In this document: piece after piece, positions 33,506 through 45,513 of the stretch
Position numbering within the stretch: position 1 is the stretch's first letter
Layout: each line of letters opens with the position of its first letter
Source of the DNA: Dryas octopetala
Lineage: Eukaryota > Streptophyta > Magnoliopsida > Rosales > Rosaceae
Length of the DNA: 64,000 nt
Reading direction: 5' to 3'
Assembly: GCA_963921425.1 (NCBI GenBank)
Contig: OY992837.1
Span: forward strand, 8,963,896 to 9,027,895
Notes under the pieces: generated by a model
Seen by the model: only the letters and a program-made list of their open reading frames with translations
Told to the model about the DNA's origin: nothing
Database searches by the model: none
Translations under genes and position numbers: made by a program

Positions 33506-34078
33506 AAAAAAAAAACACAGAAGTAATAGTTAACACGATTTTGTTCCTAATAATTCCCAACCATTGAAGCTTGTTCATTGAAATATGTTAGGCAATACAT
33601 CAAAAGAAACCTGGACCAGTTAAAACTTAAAACTTAAAACTAATTTCTCCAATATCAATATTCATTTGCAATTAGGTCTCGTTTACCATGACTACTATAC
33701 CTACAAAATAAAATAAAAATAAGAATAATTTTTTTTTTTTAAAGAACAGTTTACTTTTGCTGACCAAGTTACATAGAATAGGGGAGTTGCAAAACAATGG
33801 AGGTCCCCTACAACCGGAAGACAATGGTTCAAATGGTATGGTCTCAAGCAATGATGCATGTAAATCTCATTAATTCAAAAATTGATTACATACAGACAAG
33901 TGAATATACAATGTGCCTGATTACACTGACTATTGCAGGACAATCAATCTCACAAGGTACTGCAGTCATGAAGACAATGCAATAAACTTGTGCAGGTTGT
34001 AAGTAAAGATATCTGAGTAATAGTAACATATCCAGAGCACACAACTTATTGACCTGGATTCTCCCTTGCAGCGCTCAC
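33506..34078. other. 3' flank of cpSRP54
   Basis: Intergenic and probable 3'UTR of the - strand SRP54 gene. No gene recognised. Confidence 0.4.
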
Positions 34079-37000
34079 TCAGTTCCTGGCCCCAAAACCA
34101 CGAGGACTGGGCCTTGTAGATGCCGAGTCAACAAACTGCCTCCTTGATTCAGATTTTCGCTTCCGCCTTGCAGTACCAGGAGGAGCCTGATACAGGAAGA
34201 AGCCAAACCATTTAAAATTGATAAACAAAACCACATCTCCATGCAACCATTATAGTTTATGAAAATTGAACATAAGCATGGCAAAACTAAAAAACAGCTC
34301 ATTACATTGGCATATATATTACAGAGAACACAAGCTCGGGAAAGAAAATAAGGCACCTTTTGTTCAACTTTGAGCGCTTCCTCAAGATTGTTCAGTGCAG
34401 GAATAGATCCACCTTCCATTACACCCATAAGATTCTTCATACGAACTCGCATTTGGAAGAGTTGAGCAACAAGTTGGCTCACCTAATATTCACATCATTA
34501 AGAACATATGGTTTTAATGTAGCAGCTTATTTATCAATTAATACAACCCTTCTTTTCAGGACTACGTCAAACATCAGGTAGCCACTGCACATACCTGCTG
34601 CTCTGTTTTCCCAGACTCTTGAGCAACTCTTTTTCTCCTGGTGGGGGATTCTGCCAACAATTCTGGCTTCTCCCTTTCCTCTGCAATCAAAGATGAGAAG
34701 CAGAAAGTCAATATAAGCCACAGTGCACCAGGAAGCAGCTTTTAATTATCATCAGTAAATTGTAGTTTCAATAAATCAAAGAGTATAACAGACCAGGGGT
34801 CATTGCTTCAATCATTGCTTCCATTATCACTAAACTCTTCTCTGCTTCTCGAATTTGTGCAGGAGTAACCTGTTCACATAGGCACATTGAAAAGTTCAAA
34901 GAACTAAATACAACCAAGGAAAAAAGGGACCTGAATTTCAGGTTCATAAGTAAACATGGGGGGAATGGCTACAAAAGTGGTCATAAAATACCTCTTCAAC
35001 CTATGCCTCAGCAAACATAAAAACCGGAGCACCTACCAGGAAAATAATGAGGGAGAATCGGAAAACAAGTTTTCATACCTTGCCCATACCAGGGATCATT
35101 CCAAGAACACGAGTCATTGAACCCATGCGTGCAACAGCACGAGTTTGTTTTAGAAAATCATTGAAGTCAAACTTTGCACTCATTATCTTCTTTTGCAAAT
35201 CTTCAGCATCTTCTTGGCGCATCTAAATTGACAACAACTTATTATTATAAAGATTATTTATTATTACTATTCATGGAAATCTATAATGGAAAAAAAAAAA
35301 AAAAAAAAAACTTACAACTTCTTGTGCCTTCTCCACAAATGAGAGAACGTCTCCCATTCCTAATATGCGCCCTGCCATACGATCTGGGTAGAAAGGTTCA
35401 AGGTCTTCCATCCGCTCTCCTCGACCAACAAGCTTGATTGGCTTTCCTGATACCTGCCAGTATAAGGAAAACAATTATAGAATAAACACACTCAGTGGTG
35501 TAACTATTTTTGTAAGAAGAGATACTTCAATAATTTAAATGAATCTGCTTAAGAAAGAGAACCGCCACCAAGAAATATGCAATGACTGTAGTCATACTAC
35601 CTTCAGCTACTCAAATTTAATATAATAATTCGACAATAGCCACCAAGAGACCCACAATAACTGTATTTATACTATGTTCAATTGCTCAAATTTATAAGGA
35701 AACTCCAGAAGATGCATCCATCTTGTCAAAGAAGATGCACCACCTCCCTTGAAGCAACTTTATGATGGCATGCCAAAATACAATATTACCTAACTCTACC
35801 TACTATGAATGCTAAGGAGGAACGCAAATGTCAAAAGTATCTCGACAAGTAATTGTATACTCCATGAAATAATCTGCTTAAAAAAATTCATAATAAACTA
35901 TACAAATTAAAATTGATTTCTGGTACAGAATCAACCACGATTTGTATAGCTCAAGAAAAGAGATAATTCACTCTTCTATAGGAAGAAGCACTTATGAAAT
36001 GACAACATATGAAGAATACATCATGGAACAAAATGGCAGAACAAATGAGATTGCTACGACAATTAAGGCCGCAACATGCGGACCTCTTTAACACTCAAAG
36101 CTGCTCCACCTCTAGAATCCCCATCTAGCTTTGTTAAAATAGCTCCAGTAATCCCAATCTCTAGGTTGAATGTCGTAACTAAGCCTGTAAACACACAGAT
36201 GATAGTTAGTCTACTTCTAAGGTTATTCATAATTGAAATTGCCTCAGTTGCATATTTGAACACAGGAATATCATCAAATGCCATACAAGTTGATAACAAT
36301 ATGATTCAAATCAACGAATGTGGCCATGAAACTCGTAAACCAATTCAGGTATGAATTTGGTTCTTTATCTCAAACATTAAGTTGAGGAACCAATTGCCAA
36401 TTTGGAACTCTTATGCATACATGGGATTGCAGAGAAGATTGTTTTTTTTTTTAAATGGGTTGGGAAATATGACCCCAAATAAACTACCAAAAGAAGGAAT
36501 ACAGTAACATGTGCTAACTGTTTGCTTCTGTGGATGAATTTTAAGCTGAAAATGACTATTTGTGTGTAGAGGCGATAAAAGAATTTGAAATACTTTATCT
36601 GCCTACAATCAAGAACAGTATAATCTATATCCAAATTTGCAGCAACAATGGAAGAAAGGAAAATAAAACAGAATATGCCTAATTTAGGGTGACTGAAGTG
36701 TTAAACTTTTAAGCATTAAAACATGAAAAGATTAACTGTTAAGTATGAATACCTGCAGCTTCTTGGCCAGTCATTGCATCCACAACAAGCAAAACTTCTG
36801 TGGGATTCAATGCCCGCTTCACTTCTTTCAACTCATCCATCATTCCTTTGTCTATCTGTTAAAGTTAGAAAAGAAGAAGAAAACAAATAAAAACAAACTC
36901 CTGCTATAGAGAAGAAGTGAACCAGCAGACGTTCTCAAGACATCACCTAAGACTTACATAATAAAGTAACAATCACATATGTAGAAGAATTACCTGAAGC

Positions 37001-39087
37001 CTTCCAGCAGTATCCATTATTACTACATCTATGTTCTTCTTTTTGGCCTCCTCTAAACCTTGCCTGGCTATTTCTGAAGGTTTAGTGTCAGTCCCTGCTG
37101 TATATACAGGCACATTTACCTGTTACAAGCTATAATTTAAACATAAGAATGGATTGAAATGTAAATTCAGTCACTTTGTTGACAATGAAAATTCAATACC
37201 TTACCTGGTCACCTAAAATAACAAGTTGGTCAATAGCAGCAGGTCTGTACACATCTCCAGCAACCAGCATACAACTCTTCCCCTTTGATTCATGTAATGT
37301 CATGGTGTCAGTTAGAAAACGGAGGAAAAAAAGTAGATGAACATAGCATTAATGCATAAAATAATGATACAAAGAGGGATGCTTGTGGAACCTGTTTCTT
37401 AAGATAATAAGCCAATTTCGCACAAACAGTTGTCTTTCCGACTCCTTGTAAACCAGCCAATAGAATAACAGTGGGGCCAGATTTTGCAAAGCTAAGTTCA
37501 GACACCTCTCCGCCCATCAATTTCACTAGCTCATCATGCACAAGCTGCAAGCAGCAGCAATTTAGTATCATTTCAGTAGAGGTCAACATTCAACAGAGAC
37601 TACCTAGCTTACCCTGGTGAGTTCATTATTTAAACAACCGGTCTAAGAAGTTCCTCAATCAATATATATAGTGCTTTCTAAAAAGAAACTGATTCTTGCA
37701 TTCAGAAGTTTCCATTTCAATGCAGAATAACAAATACAAAAGAACCAAGAATAAAAAAGATAAACAGAAAAACACATTGCTGACTGTGGTGATGAGAATC
37801 ATGATGGTCTATGCACCCATTCTAGGCGTAGGCACAAAGACAATAATTTTTTAGTTTAATTTCTATTTCATTTTAGTAGGGTTTAATTATTATACTATTT
37901 CATTATCCCTGTAGGATTTTCCATGTGGGATTTTATTTTAGAGTCACTCTTAGTTCTGCCTACTGCTATCGAGAATACAAAATTGAAGTTGATCTTGTCA
38001 TAAATTATGGTTTTTGTTTCTTTTATTCTCCTCCATTATTTCCCTGTCCCGCAGCAATCGACTAGTGAATATGATTCATGGACCTATACCATGAAAGAGA
38101 TTGCATGATATGAATTTGACTAGTGATATGATTCCCAAAACAGTCGTAACTGAAAAGAAAATCCCAGTTGCAAAACTCTCTACAAAATATAAGAGACTAC
38201 AAGCAATTGCAATAAGGTTATCTGTATCTGAACAAGAAAAGAAGTAGTTTTACTCGGTTTAACTGAAGTGAGCAGGAGAATGCTGTCAATGTAAAGTGAG
38301 TGAACTTACCTTGACCAATTGCTGATCCGGTTTCACTCCTCGGATAACCCCAACACCAACAGCCTGGTCACCGACAGATTGCACAAACCTTCTTACAACA
38401 GGAAGGCTTACCTGTTAACAGAGCAGGAAAATGTAAATAGCCATCTTGGCTTGGACATAGAAAATCAAAACCCAAATATCACTTACATCTGCTTCCAAAA
38501 GAGCCCTCCTTATATCTCGCATAGGCTCCACAATATTTTCCTTGGTCAAAACCTCTGTAGCACAAAAAACCAAAGTAATCCATGTGAGCATACACTGAGT
38601 GCTTCTGAAATTGCAAAAACTAAAAACCCACTTGAAAAAAAGAAGCAAACCTTCGCCTTTGAGCTTGTTCCAAGCCGATTCGAGGCCACTCGTCAATTGG
38701 CCAAACATTTCAGCTCTAACAATGCCGCGTAACTCTTTTCTAGTAATTGTAACACTCCTGGAGTTTACCCAACCCCATATCTCTCTCTAGCAACAATTGA
38801 GCAAACAAAGATTATAAAACCAAGAAGAATGAAAGTAAAAGTTCCATTCTTTTCCTGCGCTTTCTCAGAAACCAAACAAGATAAGTAAACGCCTTTTGAC
38901 TTACAGTGAACAAGTTTCTAGAAGAGAGCCAAGCAGGAGTGCGTGAAGCAGTCCAAGAAGAGCCCAACTTCGCCGTCGAAATCCTTGCCGCATACCTTGA
39001 ATCGCAAAAGCCTCTGTTCGTGGACACATAATGCGACGTCGTAGAGAAATGGCGGGAAGCAACGGTCGGGAAATGTACGGCCTCCAT
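34079..39087 (-). CDS. cpSRP54: Chloroplast signal recognition particle 54 kDa GTPase
   Basis: Fifteen exons on -: 39087-38905, 38786-38651, 38554-38487, 38411-38310, 37544-37392, 37282-37205, 37119-36994, 36855-36753, 36184-36084, 35453-35316, 35222-35079, 34869-34794, 34680-34595, 34482-34357 and 34186-34079, giving 575 residues. A Ser/Arg-rich transit peptide precedes the N domain. GTPase motifs are GLQGVGKTT near 194, DTAGR near 276 and TKLDGD near 334. A methionine-rich M domain follows (MRQEDAEDL..., [10 protein letters not shown]). The C-terminal tail has ARRKRK near 546, the element known to bind cpSRP43. In chloroplasts the protein serves light-harvesting protein insertion and co-translational targeting. 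Two donors are off-consensus (GTTCCA after 37392, GTCCGC after 36084), but the frame demands them. Confidence 0.95.
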
Positions 39088-39355
39088 CGCCGTTTAGATT
39101 TTTTCTGGTTTTGCACCAAAATGCTGATGCTTGCTATATCCTCTATTATCCGCTTGTTGGTTTATTAGATACCTCGCGTACCACCGCATTACCATACACC
39201 CTCCAAAGTCACGTGCTCTCTAAAATGGATCAAGTATAGCACTGTTTTGGCTAGAGATCTCAAAGGGACCGTTTCACACTCTTTCTGACAGTTGGAGTAA
39301 AACGCACCGTTTCAATGAGGCCCCCGCCAAAATATCAAACTGAAGCATAAAATGG
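39088..39355. promoter_or_regulatory. Divergent promoter between cpSRP54 and the PPR gene
   Basis: Only 268 bases separate the two start codons, so both genes must be driven from this interval or share 5'UTR territory. A CACGTG G-box lies at 39210-39215, a motif often linked to light-responsive plant promoters and sensible for cpSRP54. No clear TATA box is seen. Confidence 0.6.
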
Positions 39356-41224
39356 TTGCAGCAACCGGCAACGACGAGCATGACCACCCCCACCACTCCA
39401 TCTCCATGGAACGGTCGCTTAAGAGAGCTGTCAAAGCAATGCCTCTTCTTCGAAGCTCTCACTGTTTACCGCCAAATGCTCCGCTTTGGCCACCCACCCA
39501 ACGCTTTCACTTTCCCTTTCGCTCTCAAATCATGCGCCGCCCTCTCGCTCCCTTTGACCGGGGCACTGCTCCATTGCCACGTGGTCAAATCCGGGTGCGA
39601 ACCCGAACCCTTTGTACAAACTTCTTTGATTTCCATGTACTGTAAGTGTTATTTGGTTGACGATGCACGCAGAGTGTTTGATGAAAATGCCTACTCGAGA
39701 AAGCTGACTGTTTGTTACAATGCTTTAATATCCGGGCATACTTCGAATTCGAGATTTTCTGATGCGGTTTCATTGTTTCGACGAATGAGGGAGGCGGGCG
39801 TGGCGGTTAATTCGGTTACGATGTTGGGTTTGATTCCTGGGTGTGCGGCTCCGGTGCATTTGGATCTTGGGATGTGCCTTCATGGTTCTAGTGTTAAGTG
39901 GGGGTTCGACGTTGATTTGTCTGTGGGGAACTGTTTGCTTACAATGTATGTGAAATGTGGGTCGGTTGACCGTGCAAGGAAGCTGTTTGATGCAATGCCT
40001 GAAAAAGGTTTGATTACTTGGAATGCAATGATTTCTGGGTATGCACAAAATGGGCTTGCTACTCAAGTTTTGAACTTGTACTGGGAGATGGAATCGTGTG
40101 GTGTTTTTCCTGACCCTGTGACACTTGTTGGTGTTCTATCGTCTTGCACTCACCTTGGTGCAATTGGTGTTGGCCGCGAGGTAGAACGACGGATAGACTC
40201 GTGTGGATTTGGTTCCAACCCGTATTTGAATAATGCTCTGGTTAATATGTACGCTAGGTGTGGTAACTTGGTGAAGGCTCATGCTATTTTCGATGCCATG
40301 CCTGAAAAAAGCTTAGTTTCTTGGACAGCAATTATAGGTGGGTATGGGATGCATGGACATGGAGAGATTGCATTGGAGCTCTTTGACAAAATGATTGCGG
40401 CTGGAATTAGACCTGACAAAGCAGTGTTTGTGACTGTTTTGTCTGCATGTAGCCATGCGGGACTGACTGATAAGGGATTGGAGTATTTTGCCACAATGGA
40501 GAAGAGACATAGGTTGCAACCCGGTCCAGAGCATTACTCTTGCACGGTAGATCTTTTAGGCCGTGCAGGTCGACTCAAGGAAGCCAAGGAACTAATTGAG
40601 TCGATGCAGGTAAAGCCTGATGGTGCAGTATGGGGAGCCCTCTTGGGTGCCTGTAAAATTCATAAGAATGTAAAACTAGCAGAGTTAGCTTTTGAACGTG
40701 TCATCGAGCTTGAACCAACCAATATTGGTTATTATGTGTTGTTGTCGAATATATACTTTGATGCAAAGAATCTAGAGGGGGTTCTAAAGGTTCGAGTTAT
40801 GATGAGGGAGAGGCATCTCAAAAAGGAGCCAGGGTGTAGCTATGTTGAATGTAAAGGAAGAGTTCATGTTTTCTTGGCTGGCGATAAAAGCCATTGTCAA
40901 ACTGAGGAAATATATAGGATGTTGGATGAATTAGAAACTTTGGTGAAGGAACCTTGTCGGTCCAATGAGAATAATCGAGGAAGAAACGAAGAACAATTAA
41001 TTGGACTTGGTGTGCACAGTGAAAAGTTGGCAATCGCATTTGGTCTCTTAAACACTGAACCAGGGACTGAGATCGTAGTGATAAAGAACTTGAGGGTGTG
41101 TGGAGACTGTCACTTGTTTATAAAATTGGTTAGCAAGATCGTGGATCGTCAGTTTGTTGTCAGAGATGCGACTCGTTTTCACCATTTCAGGAATGGGGTC
41201 TGTTCTTGTAAAGACTACTGGTGA
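39356..41224 (+). CDS. MEF10: DYW-class pentatricopeptide RNA-editing factor, MEF10-like
   Basis: One intronless 622-residue frame. PPR motifs of the PLS type run from about residue 15 to 440, with typical phrases (GALLHCHVVKSGCEPEPFVQ, VGNCLLTMYVKCGSVDRARK, WNAMISGYAQNG, LLGRAGRLKEAKELI). E/E+ segments follow, then a DYW cytidine-deaminase-like domain with HSEK near 554, CGDCH near 582, a CSC pair near 616 and the terminal DYW. These proteins bind specific organelle transcripts and carry out C-to-U editing. The overall sequence resembles Arabidopsis At3g11460 (MEF10, mitochondrial nad2 editing); orthology is from memory and unverified. The N-terminus is Thr/Pro-rich, consistent with organelle import. 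The cpSRP54 gene is divergent, 268 bases away. Confidence 0.9.
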   Translation: MQQPATTSMTTPTTPSPWNGRLRELSKQCLFFEALTVYRQMLRFGHPPNAFTFPFALKSCAALSLPLTGALLHCHVVKSGCEPEPFVQTSLISMYCKCYLVDDARRVFDENAYSRKLTVCYNALISGHTSNSRFSDAVSLFRRMREAGVAVNSVTMLGLIPGCAAPVHLDLGMCLHGSSVKWGFDVDLSVGNCLLTMYVKCGSVDRARKLFDAMPEKGLITWNAMISGYAQNGLATQVLNLYWEMESCGVFPDPVTLVGVLSSCTHLGAIGVGREVERRIDSCGFGSNPYLNNALVNMYARCGNLVKAHAIFDAMPEKSLVSWTAIIGGYGMHGHGEIALELFDKMIAAGIRPDKAVFVTVLSACSHAGLTDKGLEYFATMEKRHRLQPGPEHYSCTVDLLGRAGRLKEAKELIESMQVKPDGAVWGALLGACKIHKNVKLAELAFERVIELEPTNIGYYVLLSNIYFDAKNLEGVLKVRVMMRERHLKKEPGCSYVECKGRVHVFLAGDKSHCQTEEIYRMLDELETLVKEPCRSNENNRGRNEEQLIGLGVHSEKLAIAFGLLNTEPGTEIVVIKNLRVCGDCHLFIKLVSKIVDRQFVVRDATRFHHFRNGVCSCKDYW

Positions 41225-42394
41225 TACCCATTACAGCTATCTCAAAATCAGCAAGCCCTGGTGAAAAAGAATCCAAATTGTTCCCAGCATGCTGCAAATT
41301 GTGCATTGCAATGTGTCAAGATTGGTTTAAGTTTCCGAAAGCTTGAAACTAAAAGGGAGATTTTGGATTCAAAATCCTGAGATACTTAAATTGAAGGTGG
41401 CCGTCTTACAAGAATTTTATCACTTATTGGCTTTTGGCTGTTGAACACACAATGTCAAAGGATAAGGGTCTGAACTCGTTCTTTTGAGCTGAGCCTGGTA
41501 GTGTGCACTTGTAACTAAGCAAGGCATTAAAGTGATTGGTTGTACGACGAAAGTTTAGCCAGGTGGGCGAGGTGTTCTTTAGCACGCCCTCATGCCCTCA
41601 GGTTAGTAGGGCTCCCCTCCCACTATAGGTGGTAGCAAATCCCTTGAATTGATAATCTCTTGATTCACCATTATCTTCTCTCTTGGGAAAGTTTACAAGT
41701 TTTCTGCAAGTGATGAGCAAAACTCATTCTGATGATTCCCATGCCCAATTTAGTGGGTTCATGGAGCTTCTCTTGTGATATACATTAATTCAAAGTACAA
41801 ACTAGTCAAAAGTGCAAGGTTAATTTCCCACCAGTCTTCAGGAGAAAAATTCCCCCTTTATGTAATTTACATATTTAATATAGTTTATGAATCATTCTTT
41901 CGGAGTTGCTAGAGGCAAGACTAACCCTCAGTTTGTACAGATTTCTTGTATGAATGCTGTGAGTAAAATTACATCATATCATTGATGTTTTAGACGTTTC
42001 TTATTATGCATGGCCAAAAAAAAGACAGTTTCTTATTATGCAGCTCTAAAAAATATGCTGTGATGTTTTGGTCGAAAGGTGGCACAGGTTAAAATGCTTT
42101 ACAATGTATACTTTCCAAGTTCCAACCTTTTCGCTACAGTTTTTTGAGGTGCCTGGCATGAAAACTAAATACTCTTCAGGTGGTCAATTAAAAAAAGGTA
42201 AATTATTTACATTTCTCCAAACAAAATAATGGTTTACACCAAACAAACAATGGAGATTGGTGCAATGCTCATAGAAAGAAAGTTAACATTTGCCTTTCAA
42301 TTGCTCAAATATTACATGATCTGGAACCTTGTGTTTCAGACATAAGTTCCAAGTAATAAAATCGGTTATAAACAATTAATTAATCCACCTATAA
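41225..42394. other. 3' flanks of two convergent genes
   Basis: Holds the 3' ends of the MEF10-like gene (+) and the phosphopantetheinyl transferase gene (-). Only a short duplicated TTTCTTATTATGCA (about 41997 and 42030) is notable. Confidence 0.45.
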
Positions 42395-44577
42395 TCAAAT
42401 CGGTACAACTGCATCAGTTCCTGTAACACATTCATCTTCAACAAATGGAATGGTTCTCCGCACTGTCAATTTTATGGGAACATTTTCTTTGGCTGCAAAT
42501 AGTAAAATATAAAAGTGTTAGAAAAAAATTTTCCATCAGTTCATTTTAATCCACAATAATAAATTTCATTTAAGAAAAGAAAAAGGATAAGACTCCCCAC
42601 CTCCAACGGTTTCATGCTTTTCCATGCAAATGGCAGCATAATGAGAACCAGCCAACTCTAGAAGCGAAAATTTCCATTTGCTTGTGAGATTCTCGGGGCC
42701 AAACGATTCAACACTTATTTCGGATATCTACAACATAGTTGAAAAATGAGAGGGAGGCCAAAACTTCTTAAAGAAAATGTCAACTGCATTTGGGATCAAC
42801 ATTTTAGACCAGAAGTAATTTTTGCATAAGCTATATTGGGGAGAGGGTCTAGCAATATTTTAGTGATATGAAGCACTGAGAACTCTAGAAGAATGTAGTA
42901 CACCATAGTTTCTCTATGCTACAGCTCATAATACCTGCTCACAATCTCATAGCCAAATCAATAGCATACTAAACAGCCATGTTTAACTGTGGACTCTATA
43001 ACACATGTATTATGATTTTGATACCATGAAAGCCTCCATATGTTGCATAAAACTTCTGTGTTAAGTCACTGACATACCTCAGGATCTATGTCCCTAGAAA
43101 CCTGGACACCTCTCTTCGGTGCATCCCTCAATCGAATGGTAAAGGTCTTAAAGGGTACAGCAGAGAAGCCCCTCCCCAATGCTTTCACATATGCCTCCTG
43201 GAAATGGGATCAAAAGCAATAAGAAAAAGCTTGAGAAAAAAGTAAACTACAAGCCACTCTCAAAGTTCAACTAAGAGAAGTTATGCTTTTCCAGTGTATT
43301 CTAGAGTTCACATTAAAGTGATGGATTCTCCACCTATTTTCAAATGTTTTCGTCAATTATCCCTTCTACTTTTCAATTTTTTGAAGGTAAAAAGGTTTGT
43401 GTACTGGTAATGACGGTTAACAACAAAAAGCTTGTAGCAAATATTGACAGTGTAATGCTAACAGGTTTTAGAACTTCCCATGTAAACCCAGAAGAATGTA
43501 TCAATTTAACTGTTCAAGTAATGTGATGCATTATCAATGTTTAAGCAGTCTTACAGACCTTGAGAGTCCATAATTTTATAAACTGTTGACGCTGAATTTC
43601 AATGTCCGAAATAGAAGTTAAATGTTCCACTTCATGAGAAGAAAAGTACCGTCGAGCAAAAGTTAAGATATGGTTCTTCAACTTCCGTTGCTTCTCTTCC
43701 ACATCGATACCAATCTAAAATTAGAGTATCAAATCACCTCAGTTCAAAATCATTATGTCTTCAACAACAATATTTGTACATACACACATATAACAGCCAT
43801 AAACTCCAAATACTTACGGGTGAATCCACAGTTACTCCACAAGCTATTAAGGAAGAAGTGTGTGAGATGTTGAAATGCAATGGTGGTGGCTGCCAGTCAT
43901 CTGCAACTTGCCACTCCACCTACTCAAATATGCCATAAGAAACATTAAAATGTGCACCCAAAAAGAAAAAATAGCTAAAAAAATAATGATGATATGAAAA
44001 CTCAAGCCAATGGGTAAGAAAAACACATACCTCAGGCTTCCCATGACTGTTCTTTTTGAAGTTGAGTGATTTTGGATCAACCCCATGACTTGTCTGATCT
44101 AGTATTAAACAATAATGTTTAGATATCACATGTAACCACATAAATAACACAAGCACTCATGTTCTACTTGCATAAGCAAAACAAATGAGAGGACCTACAT
44201 ATCTAGCAATGGTAGTGCGAACCAATGCTCTGGCAAGCAAGGCTCGTTTTTTGAGCTCATCACCACGCATACGCAAAACATTGTCTTTCTCAGACAGTGA
44301 CAGAAGCTCAAAATATCGATTCAAAAGGGTTTCACTCTTCACCTCCTCAGGCAAAACGTACCACAAATGACTTTCCCTGCAAAACCCATAATTTCTAAGA
44401 TGGAAATCTAACATAATAATCTGATAAATCATCGAAAGCTATTGAATTTTGTGTGGTAAATACATACATGCGAGTTGGGAGTTGCAGGGGGTGCAGAGGA
44501 GATGGAGCAGAGCAAAAATTGGTTTGGAGGCAACGAAAATTCATTCTTGAATACGATCTGGGTTGGAGTAAAAACAT
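42395..44577 (-). CDS. Sfp-type 4'-phosphopantetheinyl transferase
   Basis: Eight exons on -: 44577-44468, 44376-44199, 44093-44031, 43919-43818, 43714-43559, 43197-43078, 42727-42601 and 42492-42395, for 317 residues. The enzyme moves the phosphopantetheine arm of coenzyme A onto a serine of carrier proteins. Diagnostic motifs are HFNISHTSS near 132, IGIDVEE near 152 (the acidic metal-binding residues) and WTLKEAYVKALGRGF near 200 spanning exons 5 and 6. Length and motif order fit the plant Sfp/Lys5-like family. The first exon codes for about 36 residues that could be an organelle presequence (basic, Ser/Leu-rich). Longer upstream in-frame starts exist (to 44904), so the N-terminus is uncertain. 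Exon 3 must begin at ACA after ATCAG to hold frame. Confidence 0.88.
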
Positions 44578-45513
44578 GCATACTACCAATCTAGAATAGC
44601 AAAAGGAGGAGTTGTTTGAGAACTGAGAGAAGGAGAAAGCGAGGGAGTGGCTTGGATTCTTTGGAAATGTCGAGAGGCTGCTAAAAGAAACAAAGAATTC
44701 GCTTCGACGTTGAAAGCAATACGGGGAAGGTGGAAGAAACGTTTGGAGTTTGGGCGTGGGCTCAGTGGCGTTTATAGCACAAAATGGATGGGCTTTCTTG
44801 GAACTAAGTAACTTCCAATTTTTCTTTTGCAAATTATGGGGGATAAACGTGAATATGTAGAAGTTTAGAACCGAATAATAATTGGTGTCTCTAATATTAT
44901 TCAAACTAATTACATTTAGATGAGATGGATTAGTGAGTCATTTGTGTTTAACCAGAGACTTTTGATGGGTTTCGAATCCGAGCTCACCTTGGTCGGGTTA
45001 GTAATTTGAGTTATAAAGTCGAGTTGAGAGTTCGGGTTTAGTATAGGTTGAGAATTCAGGGAGTCAAAACCCTCAAGTCCTCAACCCAGGCTGCTCTACT
45101 CGCAGACTCCAAGCCTTCAGCCCTATGTCACAAGCTAATGGGCAGGTGGGGTTAGTGAAACAAGGAAATTTCGTTCACCAAAACCAAAAACAACGAATTT
45201 TCGTTCACCGAAAAGATGAAAAAAAAAAAAAAAAGAACAAGGATTTTCAGTCACTTGAATCTCTACTTGAATTTGGCCAAAAAAAGAAAAAAAAAAAAGA
45301 ATCTCTACTTGAAAAACAGTAGGAGTTAGAATGGGTTAGGGAAATGTCAACAAGAAACAAGGATAAGAAACTTCATCCAAAAACAAATGTAAAGCACACA
45401 TGAGATCATACAAACATACACAACATTTCCATGCGGGAGACAGAAACATAAGCCTGACTTGTTTCACCAATTGGCTAATCTTCCCAACACCTGAAAACAA
45501 CACAAAACACTCT
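44578..45513. other. 5' flank of PPTase and 3' flank of RopGAP
   Basis: Two A-rich tracts (about 45217-45233 and 45280-45298), each followed by GAATCTCTACTTGAA or similar, form a small local duplication. No gene recognised. Confidence 0.4.

Noticed and set aside
39352-39645. 97-residue frame overlapping the start of the PPR gene
   Set aside because: It is an out-of-frame shadow of the 622-residue PPR frame, which carries clear motifs throughout.
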